A stretch of 64,000 nt of DNA from Syncephalastrum monosporum B8922 (GCA_000697355.1 JNEN01000867.1:1-64000); one strand, 5' to 3'. Numbered from the stretch's first letter, positions 47,369-57,456 are shown. The notes: a model not told the origin generated them from the letters alone. Program-made: numbers and translations.

Positions 47369-47794
47369 ATGTCATCTAGTGACACTGTAAATTCCAACAA
47401 CGACAGAAATACCGTTATTCTGTTGAAAAAATCATGTCCTTATTGCGACAAGTCGTATCAGTCGAATCGAAACGCCGTGAACCATATCGCTGCCAGTCAT
47501 CAGAAGGAAGTGGAACGTCTTCTCTCTGGTAACCGCAATTTTGGCATATACAGTCAAGCGACTGTTCAAAAGTACGAACGACTTGGCTACTCCATTGTGG
47601 TCCACTATAGCTGTGTCTCTTGCAAGGAGACCTTTGTTGTGAAAGAAGAACTGCGAAAGCATTGCGACTTGAACCACGTCATGGCAGCTCAACCTGAAAA
47701 TCTACTCTATCTACTTCTATCTATCTATCTATCTACTTCTTCTACTTCTTCTACTTCTTCTACTTCTTCTACTTCTACTTCTACTATCTATTAA
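47369..47794 (+). CDS. Protein with two C2H2-like zinc fingers, possibly the 5' part of a larger gene
   Basis: Unknown function. The first finger is CPYCDKSYQSNRNAVNHIAAS followed by H (CX2C...HX4H type), the second CVSCKETFVVKEELRKHC..NH. Between them is a basic/aromatic linker. The frame ends in low complexity made by CTAT and ACTTCTTCT microsatellites (47703-47790), so the natural end is unclear. In Mucoromycota, C2H2 fingers like these are, to my memory, often joined to the RPD...GEVK domain that occurs at 50480-50570 on the same strand, so the two ORFs may be halves of one gene split by repeat B. Start ATG chosen as the first in the frame after the transposon remnant. Confidence 0.6.
   Translation: MSSSDTVNSNNDRNTVILLKKSCPYCDKSYQSNRNAVNHIAASHQKEVERLLSGNRNFGIYSQATVQKYERLGYSIVVHYSCVSCKETFVVKEELRKHCDLNHVMAAQPENLLYLLLSIYLSTSSTSSTSSTSSTSTSTIY
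47703..47790 (+). repeat. CTAT and ACTTCTTCT microsatellites
   Basis: Consecutive short tandem repeats, CTAT units then ACTTCTTCT units, at the end of the zinc-finger frame. Confidence 0.85.
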
Positions 47795-48534
47795 AAAAAT
47801 GTTGAAGACTTTTCTCCGAAAATTCATAGTAAAAATAGAGAAAAAAATTCATAGGGAAATTAGCCGTGACGTGTCTTTGTGACATCGTTATCTACATATA
47901 CCATCATACACGTCGTCCTTTTAATGACATACAGGTTGCATGTATTCGGTATCTACATACTGTATACGGTATGTATATATGCATACGCATAGAGGAAAGT
48001 CTTGCAACATAATATTCACTCAATGTTCCTATCGGTAACTGGGTACGAACCCCCCAACAAAGGGATCTGGGGCCTTCAGCCCAAGCTAGCCTTCGACTCG
48101 GACAGGAGACACCCGAAGAACAAGTGCAAGCTGTGATGACCTGTAGTTGCACGCGAAGGGGCTCAGCCGCAAAAGACGCAGCTTGAAGGGTTACGAATGA
48201 CCGTAGCAAAGAGATCGCGAAGCTGGCTGTCTTATGGAATCATATCATGCACCGGTGGCCGATACGAATTTTTTTTTATGTTCCAGCATGTTATGAAACC
48301 ATCAAGTCTGACCTATGCACTGCTCTACCAAAGGTATATGTAACTATTATTAGCTGACATACATCGTATGGCTATATGCTATCATGTCAAACGATGACTC
48401 GGCTGTAGTGATTCTCCTTATCCTTTCATCTCCCGAGTGCCATTCATCGAAATATAGAGAGAACAGATATAAATCTGCATATCTGGCACGTCTTCCGTGG
48501 AGCACATATAGCATCAATACCCTTTTCATGAGTA
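47795..48534. other. Spacer without recognised gene
   Basis: Contains a GC-rich patch at about 48035-48200 with some tRNA-like words (see rejected items) but no cloverleaf; otherwise nothing assigned. Confidence 0.45.
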
Positions 48535-49615
48535 CTCTGTCCCCATCGGTAAATGTGAACCGCGTGATGGAACAACAGGCCAATGGATTCTTTGAAACGC
48601 GAAAAGGTAGTTGACGTCAATGCATGTCAGGGTCCTTATCTTTACGCTCTTTTTCCCATTGGTAAAACGTGGATTGCGTGATAGCTTGGTTAGCCAATGG
48701 AACCTATAAAATTTGGAAAAAAGCTCTACGTCAATCCCTGTCAGGTCCTTATCTTTTACTTCTCCTTTCCCATTGGCACAGCCCGCCCGTGTTCTTGCAT
48801 GAATATCGATTGACACGCGCTCTTTCTCATAAAAGGTCTTTTGTTTTCTCTCACGTCTACTTTTCTTCTTCTTCTTCTTTACCCTGGTCAAGTCTTACGC
48901 TAGCAAGTGCATACGAAAGGATTTTGGTTACAAGTATAAACTAATAAGAAGTGCAACATAGACCACTACATTCCCCAAAGTCCCTCTGCCACCGGTTGCT
49001 CGCCCTCAGCTGCACCGGTGTGCATGAAAGTAAGTTGCCGCGTCAAGAGTACATGGTCTTGGACAACACTAACCTCCTTCTGAATGTATACTTAGCTTGC
49101 CGTCTTCTTGCTCGCCTCTCCTCCTGTCTTCTTTTCCGGTCACGCCTCTTCCTCCTCTCTTCCGCTTGCTGCCCTCACATCAGAGGTTTTTTTTCCGCTT
49201 TTTCCTCTGCCCGTAAGTGAAACAGATTCGTGTCTATGCATTGAATATGAGACATTAACGCACGTTTCAGTTCCGCTCCTTTCTCGCGTCCCCTTTGCGT
49301 CTCTTCCTCTCCGCCTCCTCTGCCTTTCTTCTTTCCCGCTTGCGACCCACTAGCCGACGATCGGTGGCCACCGTTGAAAACACCTTTATAGACATCGCCT
49401 CTGCGCCAAATGTCTGCTCCCCGCCCACCGGTAAGTGTTTTGCAACTGGGTAACGCGCCACTGTGACTCAAACGTGTATTCAGTTCAGGTGAGGCGGCGG
49501 CAGCGCGCCGTGAGCGCGCATCAACGACCCCACGCCGGTATGTATATTAAAAATGAAGGGTAGTCCACGAGAACTAATTTCGGAACGAGATTTCGTAGGC
49601 TAGTGGGTATTTAAA
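48535..49615 (+). repeat. Dispersed repeat, copy B: leader/promoter unit upstream of the nuclease-like gene
   Basis: Inverted relative to copy A at 22955-23990. Its left part has two tandem units of about 90-110 bp (48583-48696 and 48697-48780), each with a CCAAT-type box, a TGACGTCA or degenerate version, and CTGTCAGG(G)TCCTTATCTTT; a TATAAAA stands at 48705-48711. The right part has three GTAAG donor-like sites shared with copy A. It ends at GTAGGCTAG, 49 bp before the acceptor of the first recognisable exon of the nuclease-like gene. Confidence 0.75.
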
Positions 49616-49663
49616 ATATTTTGCATGACAATGATTTGGTTTTCTAAATCTTATTCGTTTTAG

Positions 49664-50834
49664 GATCATTACTACACCTGACGATATCATCAAGTTAGGC
49701 TGGATATTTTGTTGCCCAGACAATGACCATCTTGTCTTTCAGAACATTGACATTACCAAGGGGTTTCAGGAATTTCGCCATTATGTGAAAACGATCGTTG
49801 ATGAACCGCGTCTCTTGACGTACGAGTCCCATGTCCAGCACGCCTTGGCATTGTCATCAATCCTCTTGCTAAAGCCATCGCGCACCAACAGTGACCTTCA
49901 CCAGTTCATAGGACGTGAAATATACGAAGGCCTTATTGAATATTTGCTGGAAGAATATGGCATTCGGTCGTGCGAATTTGACCAGTGTATTCGGCTTGAT
50001 GCTGAAAAAATCGTGAAGGTATAATCAAGAGAGTAAAAAAATGGCTGTAGCTTATTTATCAGTTATGTAGAATTGCATCAGAAAGAAGATCACAGAGTTT
50101 CAAGATTCTCAAAAATTGATGGCTCTTATGGTTGCGAGCAACGATGTCCACAACAGGATACTGTTTTGCTTTCGAAATCTGTAAGTGCGAATAAGGAAGA
50201 ACGCAAGTCATAGCGCTTATTCATTATATGTCAATTAACATTTGCCTGTAGACTCGAACAATTACCTTTGGAACCAATCAGTCAGAAGGTTGATGAATTG
50301 GAGTTGATTACAAGATATACCACTGCGGCTATCAATCCACTGTTGGAAAACCTCATGAAGCACGTCATGTTTCGGTGGTATGAAAACAAAAATTTCGGTC
50401 AAATGCAAGCTCAATTTTTTTTTGGCATTTTCGCGTACTTTAGGACATCTATTGCCAATGACGAGTGCAAATCCAGTGAGATATCTTTGTTACAGGCCAG
50501 ACCTGATTCTACAATCAGCATGGTGATAGGCACGGAGATTGGGCAAACTGTAGGATATGGAGAGGTGAAACCGGCATCCCAGGCGTTGAATCACAAGCTG
50601 GTCGGAAAAGACTTGGTGCGATTGGCGCTTTTAGCAAAAAACGCCAGTGATACGTATCGTAGCAAATTTGTCCTGTCGTTTCTTGCCGTTGGTAAGTTTT
50701 TCTGTTTTTATTTTGAATTCAAAAAAAGACATATTAACACTCTTTCTTTAATCTCATCATGTTAATAAGGACATCACGCGACATTCTATTTGACTGATGG
50801 TACAAGAAATGGCTTCTATCATGTGACGTCCTAG
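49664..50834 (+). CDS. PD-(D/E)XK-like protein of a Mucoromycota-type expanded family (5' end unresolved)
   Basis: Unknown function; motif suggests a restriction-endonuclease-like fold. Exons 49664-50018, 50071-50180, 50252-50691 and 50770-50834 join in phase, giving 322 residues plus an undefined upstream start (the first exon opens at an acceptor, one base before ATC). After an alpha-helical N-terminal part (LEEYGIRSCEFDQCIRLDAE), the C-terminal domain has ARPDSTISMV and, about 20 residues on, GYGEVKPAS: the RPD...GEVK pair fits the PD-(D/E)XK active site. It ends HHATFYLTDGTRNGFYHVTS, matching the usual FYL...GLY end of the family as I remember it. It lies between two inverted truncated transposons and directly behind repeat B, whose donors may supply 5' exons. 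A start codon within repeat B (for example the ATG at 49411) does not join in phase. Confidence 0.65.
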
Positions 50835-51426
50835 CGTAGCTCTGGACTCACTTATTACACGAGAGGTCTGCTACGGTCTATCACCCACCCGCCCGCCTGC
50901 TTTCTGCTTTTCTGTTCGCTCTCTTTCAAAGATGTAGTAATAGATTAGCTGTCAAAATTTTTTTATCTTTGTTCGCAATTAAAACGGAGAACTTAGGAAA
51001 CCAATAAGTAAGCAGACCTCGAAGTGTAATACCCAATGGTCGAAATTGCCCATATTCAGTTACCCATGTCTTTGAAAGAACTTCCACTTTCATCGCACAA
51101 GCCGACCAATTGACAATCGTTTCCTCAGCCTTCTGGAGCTTGTGCGTCGACCAGAAAACGGATAAACAATCATCACTTTGCCAACCCTGTCCGACAATGA
51201 AATAGCAACAATTATGGATATCCGCGCCATCTGCAAAAGAAAAGCAAGTACCAGCCACCACAATCATTGATACCTCCCATCCTACTTAATTCCTGTACAT
51301 TTTTATTAAAACAGCTGGTGAAATATTCACAATATTCGTTTAAAAAAACCGCGCTAGATGAGGCTGACCAAGCTGAACAGTTTTGGATAGCCTTTTTTTT
51401 TGGCTGGCAGTTTTGGATAGCCTTCT
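50835..51426. other. Spacer with an unassigned minus-strand ORF
   Basis: The minus frame 51267-50926 codes for 113 residues rich in Cys and Trp near its start (CFSFADGADIHNCCYFIVG). It has no family I recognise and overlaps the downstream flank of the nuclease-like gene. A 27-nt tandem duplication with TTTTGGATAGCC lies at 51379-51426. Confidence 0.4.
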
Positions 51427-52115
51427 TTTTTCTGATTGCCCACTTATCCGTTTTCTCCTAATTGCACATTCGTTTGGGTCATTACATAGGTTGTCTATTT
51501 CGACATTTGTCCCAACACTGGTAAGAATGCGAGACGAAACCTTTGAAATGACTTTGCTTCACACTGTTACAGGCTTCTGTAATCCTCTTGGACGAAGTGT
51601 CTTCCTGCAAGAACCTATGACGCTTAACTTTACTCTTTGTCACTGCCCAGAATTGTTCAATTGGGTTAAGCTCTGGGGAGTAAGTAGGAAGATACACACA
51701 TTTATATCCTCGATATTCAATATACTTCTTTATGTTTTCATTTGTGTGAATAGGTGCATTATCCATAACAATATAGTGGCCTTTCATATGTGGATGTTCG
51801 TCCATTTCACCGATTGTCGTTTTTAAGAAACTGATATAGTGACCAGTAACAGTTCCTGAGCTTATATATCCATCAGATTTTCTCTTCTTTGCAGGTCTAG
51901 GTTTTTTTACACCAACGTTTATCAAACCTGAGGCAGAAATAGCACCCAATATAGACACTGTATTTGCTCTCGTAGTAGGCCTGGTGACAATAGCACGGGT
52001 GCCTTTACTGGACCGGGCTCTTGAGAGTTTGACTGGCCAATGAAATCATTTTCAATTGACCAGTGACATTGATTTTGATTGGCTGTGACATTACTTGTTG
52101 GAAGCACTGTATGCT
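51427..52115 (-). mobile_element. Truncated Tc1/mariner (IS630-like) DDE element, copy 2
   Basis: Same content as the element at 46594-47287 in opposite orientation; the encoded transposase fragment (51958-51482) is identical residue for residue to that of copy 1, and only isolated base differences are visible (for example GTGGAC versus GTGGGC near the right end and the length of the A run). The same upstream stops are present in both, so the two copies arose after decay. Together they form large inverted repeats flanking about 4.1 kb. Confidence 0.85.
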
Positions 52116-52615
52116 ATTCACTTTATGGCGCAGCCCCATCCTAATTATCTTCGTGGACTTCCGAACAAGTTCCAATGCGTTCTTGTGAGATTTGATAATT
52201 TGTAAAGACTTCTCGAGCATACAGCATCTGCAGCGTCGGTTGCACCGAGAAAACGCTGGTATCAGCCGTTCAGCCAGCAAGTGATCGCCTTTGAGTCATG
52301 GTCAGCTCCTAGTTTGCAGAGCGTTCGGAGCTCTGCGCATATTTCATCTGTGAATTGAGATGGTCGCATATATAGGATGGGTACGGAGTTGACGTAGGTC
52401 TCTAGTGGCACGATATAACATTGGTGAGCTTTTATCGATGGGCAAGTACTGCTTGGGTGGAGCTTATGGCACTTATTCGTGTCGTCGTGTGTAACGATGC
52501 ATTCGCGAAATTGAAGTTTGGCATTCCGTTAGTGCCGCAGCAACCGGTAGCAGCAGCATCAAACCGCCTACAACTCGTTTCTTTATATTATACCGTTTTA
52601 CCTCTCAAACCTGTC

Positions 52616-53211
52616 ATGGCCTCTCTAGACGAATGGGCAACAGACCAATTAGGCGTCTTTCTCGGTGCGCTTGGCTTCGATGCGGAAGCCATTCAAACCC
52701 ATATTCTTCCTGACCTCGCACGCCTCGACAGTCCCGAAGCGGTCATGAACCACTTGACAGTACGTTTTCGCCGCTGCAAGACAAACTCTGGCTCACACAA
52801 TCGCAATAGGATCTACTTGGCACAGGGCCCAATGAGCTTGGCTTTATGAAAGAGTACTCGAGACGCCGCTTTGCGTCTCAACCGCCGCGATCGTCGCCTC
52901 AACCTGCTCCTAAAAAGGTGCAGACTGCCCCTACTCCACCGCAACAACAACGGCAACCACAGGACATTCCGTCCTCGTCCTCGCACACCTTTCCTTCTTT
53001 ACCTGCCAACGCGAACGCGAATACGAACCACTGGCCAGCGAATATCAACGTGTACATGAAAAGCAAAACAGAGGGCGACTATGTCTCCAGGTATGATTGC
53101 TCTATCAGCTTGAACGACTGTTGACCCATTTATGTAGTCAAAAGGGCAAGAAAGCAAAGTCGAGTACGTCGGCTACAACGTCTGGCACGGCTCCCAATGA
53201 CCCTACGGAGA

Positions 53212-53242
<31 letters not shown>

Positions 53243-54351
53243 TCAGCAGAAAAAGAAAAAAAAGAAGAATGAGATGACGCTTGAGACTGCCTTGAAAGAG
53301 TTGGATATCCAGACTGATCGCAAACGACGACCCTGCCAATGTCAAGGTATAAGCGCACACAGACGCATATGTGGTGACGCGTTTCTGACCTTCCCCGTTA
53401 CTCTTCATTAGCCACAAAGCATCCTCTTTTAACGGTGGCGCCCAACTGTCTTAACTGCGGCAAGATCATCTGTACGCTGGAGGGTACGGGGCCGTGTACT
53501 TTCTGTGGCACACCAGTGTTGAGTAAGGAGCAGCAAGTGGCCCTGATTGCCGAGGCCAAGCGGAAACGCAGCGAAGCCAAGGCACAGCAGAACCAGCAAC
53601 CACGCCGTGCCAAGGCAGCACCAACTCCTTCAGTGGGCTATGCGGCCAAGGCGGGTGGTGGATTTAGCCATTACCACCACGACGAGGATGCACAGGAGGA
53701 AGAGGAACGGCGGAAGAGGGCCGAGGCGCACAAGGAGAAGCTCCTCGAGTATCAACGGACCAGTGCAAAGCGCACCACTGTCATCGGTAAGTCGAGGCTC
53801 AGATCGCAATTAAAAAGTGGAAGGCAACCCGAAGGCTGATGTATGCGTATGTGCATGCGCGCTTAGACCAAGCAACCGACTTTACCTTACCCTCGGACAC
53901 GTCCAACCCGTGGTTGTCGCCGCAGGAACGTGCGCTGCAGATGAAGCAGCAGCAGGCCAATCTAAAGAAACTGCAGAACCAGGGTGCGGCTGCGAAACGA
54001 AGGGTCATGACCCTCGACATCGGGTCGCGCCAGGTGACGATGCAGGATCATGTCTCTTCCGAGTCCGAGTCCGAAGAGGAACCCCAGGATATCAAGGCAC
54101 CGGCACCGGCGCGTGCTGCGTCCGCCGACGATGGCTCGGCCGGCACCTATGCCAATAACCCGCTTCTCAAAGGGATACAGGCACCCAAGTTCATGGGTGC
54201 GCATGAACGGGAAGGCAAGGGCGGTCGACGGCGGCGCATGCAGCGGGTCCAGTACGACCAGGACGACGAGGACGAGGGTTATGATCTGCAGTTTGCGTCG
54301 AGTATCGCAGACGATAAGGATGTGACTTTCGAGCCCGTGACATGCGGGTAA
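52616..54351 (+). CDS. ASC-1/TRIP4-like zinc-finger protein (ribosome-quality-control trigger subunit)
   Basis: Homologue of human TRIP4 and yeast Rqt4, a subunit of the ASC-1/RQT complex that splits collided ribosomes. Exons 52616-52759, 52810-53090, 53138-53346, 53412-53786 and 53867-54351 join in phase to 497 residues. The hallmark is the C2HC5-type zinc finger NCLNCGKIICTLEGTGPCTFC at about residues 216-236, followed by a Lys/Ala-rich helix. The N-terminus (DEWATDQLGVFLGAL ... HLTDLLG) resembles the TRIP4 N-terminal helical domain. A CAG-encoded polyglutamine tract (nine Q) and a Lys run lie before the finger. The gene is convergent with LSM12 with only 54 bp between the stops. Confidence 0.9.
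53215..53240 (+). repeat. CAG trinucleotide repeat (polyQ) in the TRIP4-like gene
   Basis: Nine consecutive CAG codons, coding strand, in frame. Confidence 0.85.
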
Positions 54352-54405
54352 AATAAATACGTGGACTGGACTGTATGTGAGGGATGATATACACCGATTC
54401 GTTTA

Positions 54406-55400
54406 TTATTTTTTTGCGTTTTCCAACCGTCTCCTCTCCCCTTCCAACTGTACAAGTGAAAGGCGAATGGTCAGCCACGGTTATGCATGATATAAATATA
54501 TATGTATATATTATAGTTGTAACGTACCACTTTCTTGACTCGAGCGAGAGATGCTGCGGAGGAAGCGTTGGCCTTGCAGTTCTCGACGCCATAAGGCGGG
54601 GTGATCAAGACTTCATCGAGCACGACAATGGTGTCATTAGCCCAGCGACAGGGTAGACTAGGAGGAGATAGGGGGGTGAATATACATGTTCTATGTACAG
54701 ATACAATAGAATGCAATGTAATAGAAGAGAATGCTTACGTCTTGCTCAGAGCATCGAAAATGTCCTGCGCTTCTTTGGTAACACCGACACCCATGCGTGC
54801 CACGCGCTGCTTCAAGTGTCGGATGCCTTCTGCTTCACGCGCCTCGAGACGAGGGATATTAACAGGACGGAGCGGGAGATAGTCGTCGGGAGCAGAGGAG
54901 GAGGCAAGCGTCGAGTCGATGGACATGACTTCCTTGATATGCGAGATCTTGATGATACGGAACGGAAGTCCTTTACGGGTATGACGGGGTACCTGAGCTG
55001 CGCACTGTATTTACAGGGTTAAGGCTGATATATACATATATATAAAGAGAGGGAGAGTGTGAGAGCTCTCTCTTTTCTTTTCTCTCGCGTCTCGTTCGAC
55101 CATCATATACAGATATTTCATAAAAAGGATATCAAGTGCAATGCAGTTGGTCAGGCGATCATAGGTAAAGATGCGACCCTCGACTTCCTCGTTGGTAGCG
55201 GTCTTGATCTTGATCTGGCGACCCACCAGCCATTCCAGCGAGTTCTTTTTAGGGTTGGACTGTTGCTGTTGCTGTTGTTGCTGCTGTTGTTGCTGCTGTT
55301 GCTGGTGGTTGTGTGAATGGGTCTGATGTGTGGTTGTGGTTCCCGTCGTGGATTTTGGCAACGATTTGCGGCGTTGAGACGGGGCTGCTGTGCCTTCCAT
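54406..55400 (-). CDS. LSM12-like protein with a U12-type AT-AC intron
   Basis: LSM12 proteins have an Lsm domain plus a C-terminal anticodon-binding-like domain and take part in RNA and translation control. Exons 55400-55133, 55006-54739, 54657-54528 and 54447-54406 join in phase to 235 residues. A His/Gln tract (about 15 Gln) precedes the Lsm domain (LEWLVGRQIKIKTA ... VEGRIFTYDRLTNCIAL), which continues across intron 1 into RIIKISHIKEV. The AD domain has LPCRWANDTIVVLDEVLI and TPPY, and the last small exon gives KKVLEGERRRLENAKK. Intron 1 (55132-55007) has no usable GT or AG ends; AT...AC ends with U12 consensus restore the frame exactly. An optional in-frame upstream ATG exon exists beyond 55418. 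Confidence 0.92.
55007..55132 (-). other. U12-type AT-AC intron (intron 1 of the LSM12-like gene)
   Basis: Donor reads CTTG|ATATCCTTTTT, a full match to the U12 5' splice consensus ATATCCTT. Near the 3' end stands GCCTTAACC, matching the U12 branch-site consensus (TTCCTTAAC), about 12 nt before the terminal ATAC|AG. Phase is 1 on both sides and the join gives IALECAAQVPRH. Length 126 nt. Confidence 0.88.
55259..55305 (-). repeat. CAG/CAA (polyQ) repeat in the LSM12-like gene
   Basis: About fifteen Gln codons, mixed CAA and CAG on the coding strand. Confidence 0.85.
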
Positions 55401-55753
55401 CTTGTGTTTTGAGAGCAAGTGTTACCGATGAGGGCCATATGTGCATCGATGGGCTTACCAGGTGACAAGGATAAAACGAGGGAGCAAATAGAGAGAGAAA
55501 GAGAGAAAGACACGAAAAGGCGAAAGGAGAATTCGGGTAGTTGGGGTAAAGTAAGTGGGTCTACGCACGCACACACATACAACAAGACACCAAAAGAGCA
55601 CACACGCTCTCGCCCAGCCAAAAGAAGCCCGAATCCCGCTCACGCTTGGATCACCGACCCACCAAAATCATTCACTAATTCATTCATTCAATTCATCCCC
55701 TTTCTCTCTCTCTTCCTTACTTGCTTTCTTTTGTATTTATTCATTTTCTCATT

Positions 55754-57456
55754 CTAATCTACCCGTCGCGTAAAGCTGGCCCACACGCCATACCGTGGTT
55801 TGGTTGTCAAGACGACCTTGGTATCTATGACACTGTCAGGCTTGAGTGAGCAAGTGAACTGGTTGATCGTCGACGCAATCACGGTGCGCAGCTCGAGGAT
55901 GGCCAAGTTCTTGCCGAGACACGAGTGTTGTCCCAGCGTGAAGGACAACTCGGGAAAGTCGTACTGATGGTCGCTGTCCACCACGGCCTGGCTCTCGTCG
56001 TCTTCCTGCTCGTGCTCGGGACGCAGCCAGCGCGAGGGATCGAACCGGTCCGGGTCGGGGAACACATCCGGGTTCATCTGGAGGCCGCGCACGTTGCACC
56101 ACACCTCGGCACCACCAGGCACAATCACGCCATCCACCGGCGTATCCTTGTTGACGTGCACAGGGATAAACACCACGGCCGGGTACTTGCGCATCGTCTC
56201 GCGGTACATCGCCGTCACGAGCGGCATCTGTGCAAACTTGTCCGGCGTGATCACAGCCGTCTCGGGCGGGCCTAGCACGCTGCGCACCTGCTCAAACAGC
56301 TCTTGCTGTAGGGCTGGGTTGCGTGCCAGTTCAGAAAAGCAGAAGGCGAGCGTGTGCGCTGTCGTGTCGTACCCAGCAAACGTCAGTGAGAGCATGTCGT
56401 TCACGAGGTCCTCCTGGTCGTCTGCGTACCGCCCGCTCGCTGCTGCACAGGCCGCCACCGATCGGAACGTCTTACCGTCGTCGTCTTTTGCATCTTCCAG
56501 TGCGAGGCGGAGCGAGTCGCGGATGAAGTTTTTGAGGAGCTCGCGGCTCGGCCGGAAGGCGCGCTGCGCCCACTTCGTTTGGTTGATGCCAAAAGGGAGC
56601 CATGCTTCGACGGATTGGAAGCCGAGTCCCAGACGATGATGCTCTTCCTACAAAGTATAGTTCATGTGTGAGAGACAGCTTGGATCGTACTTCTTCGGTG
56701 TCAATTTGTACCTTGAGGTTGGCTCGGCCGCCCACCATGTCATAATTCAGGTCACTGCGTCCATAGAGATAGTAATTGATAACATCCATCGTCAAGTCCA
56801 TGAAAACTTCATCGAGCTCTAGGAAGGTGCCGTCTCTGGCGTGTTGGTCAAATATCTGCATAAGCTGGCCTGCGCGCTTGCTGACATAGGGCAACAGGTT
56901 GGGCACGAGCTGCCGCGGTTGGAAGGGAGGCAGCAGGACGTGACGGCGCCAGCGCCAATCCTAACAGGTCGATATCGAATTGAATAAAAGTCTGAATCCC
57001 ACACCCACACGCGTTCCTCCGCGTACATACCTCGCCCACCGTGTTGTTGATACTCTTGCCGCCAAAGACAAGATTCTGGATAAATCGAATGAGGTTACCG
57101 CGTTGCACAAGCGTTCCCGTCTGGCCCTTGCGCTTGGCCTGGCCGTCGACCAAGACATCCTTGATACCACGGAGCGTGTTGACGAGCACGGTCGGAGTGC
57201 CCATGATGGACCAACAAACGCTCACGGGCGACTGCTTTGGGTCTTGGCCTACGCGGATCAGAAACGCAGAGAGCTTGTCGGTTGTGTCGCTGTCCTTGGG
57301 CGGTGGCACCAGACCAAAGTAAGTGACTAGGAAATTGTCGGAGGGTGCCACAGGCGCGTTGCGGAGTGGCGAGCAATAGCGGCGGTATGCATAACGCGCG
57401 GTGAGCGTCGCCAATGCAGCCAGCGTTGTTGTCGGAAGCCAGCCAGCCAGTGTCAT
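55754..57456 (-). CDS. Cytochrome P450 monooxygenase
   Basis: Haem-thiolate oxidase, presumably ER-anchored. Exons 57456-57031, 56960-56712 and 56647-55754 join in phase to 522 residues. The N-terminal hydrophobic stretch (WLPTTTLAALATLTARYAY) is the membrane anchor. Helix C has DWRWRRHVLLPPFQ, the I-helix has FAGYDTTAHTLAF, the K-helix ExxR is in YRETMRKYPA, the PERF-like motif is DPDRFDPSRW, and the haem-binding loop is FTLGQHSCLGKNLA with the cysteine ligand. All key residues are intact. The substrate and CYP family cannot be named from sequence alone. Divergent from the DUF2039 gene with 1.0 kb between starts. Confidence 0.96.

Noticed and set aside
48035..48135. GC-rich patch with words like GGGTTCGTACCC and CTGAAGG resembling tRNA arms
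   Set aside because: No acceptor-stem pairing and wrong arm spacing; no cloverleaf can be drawn.
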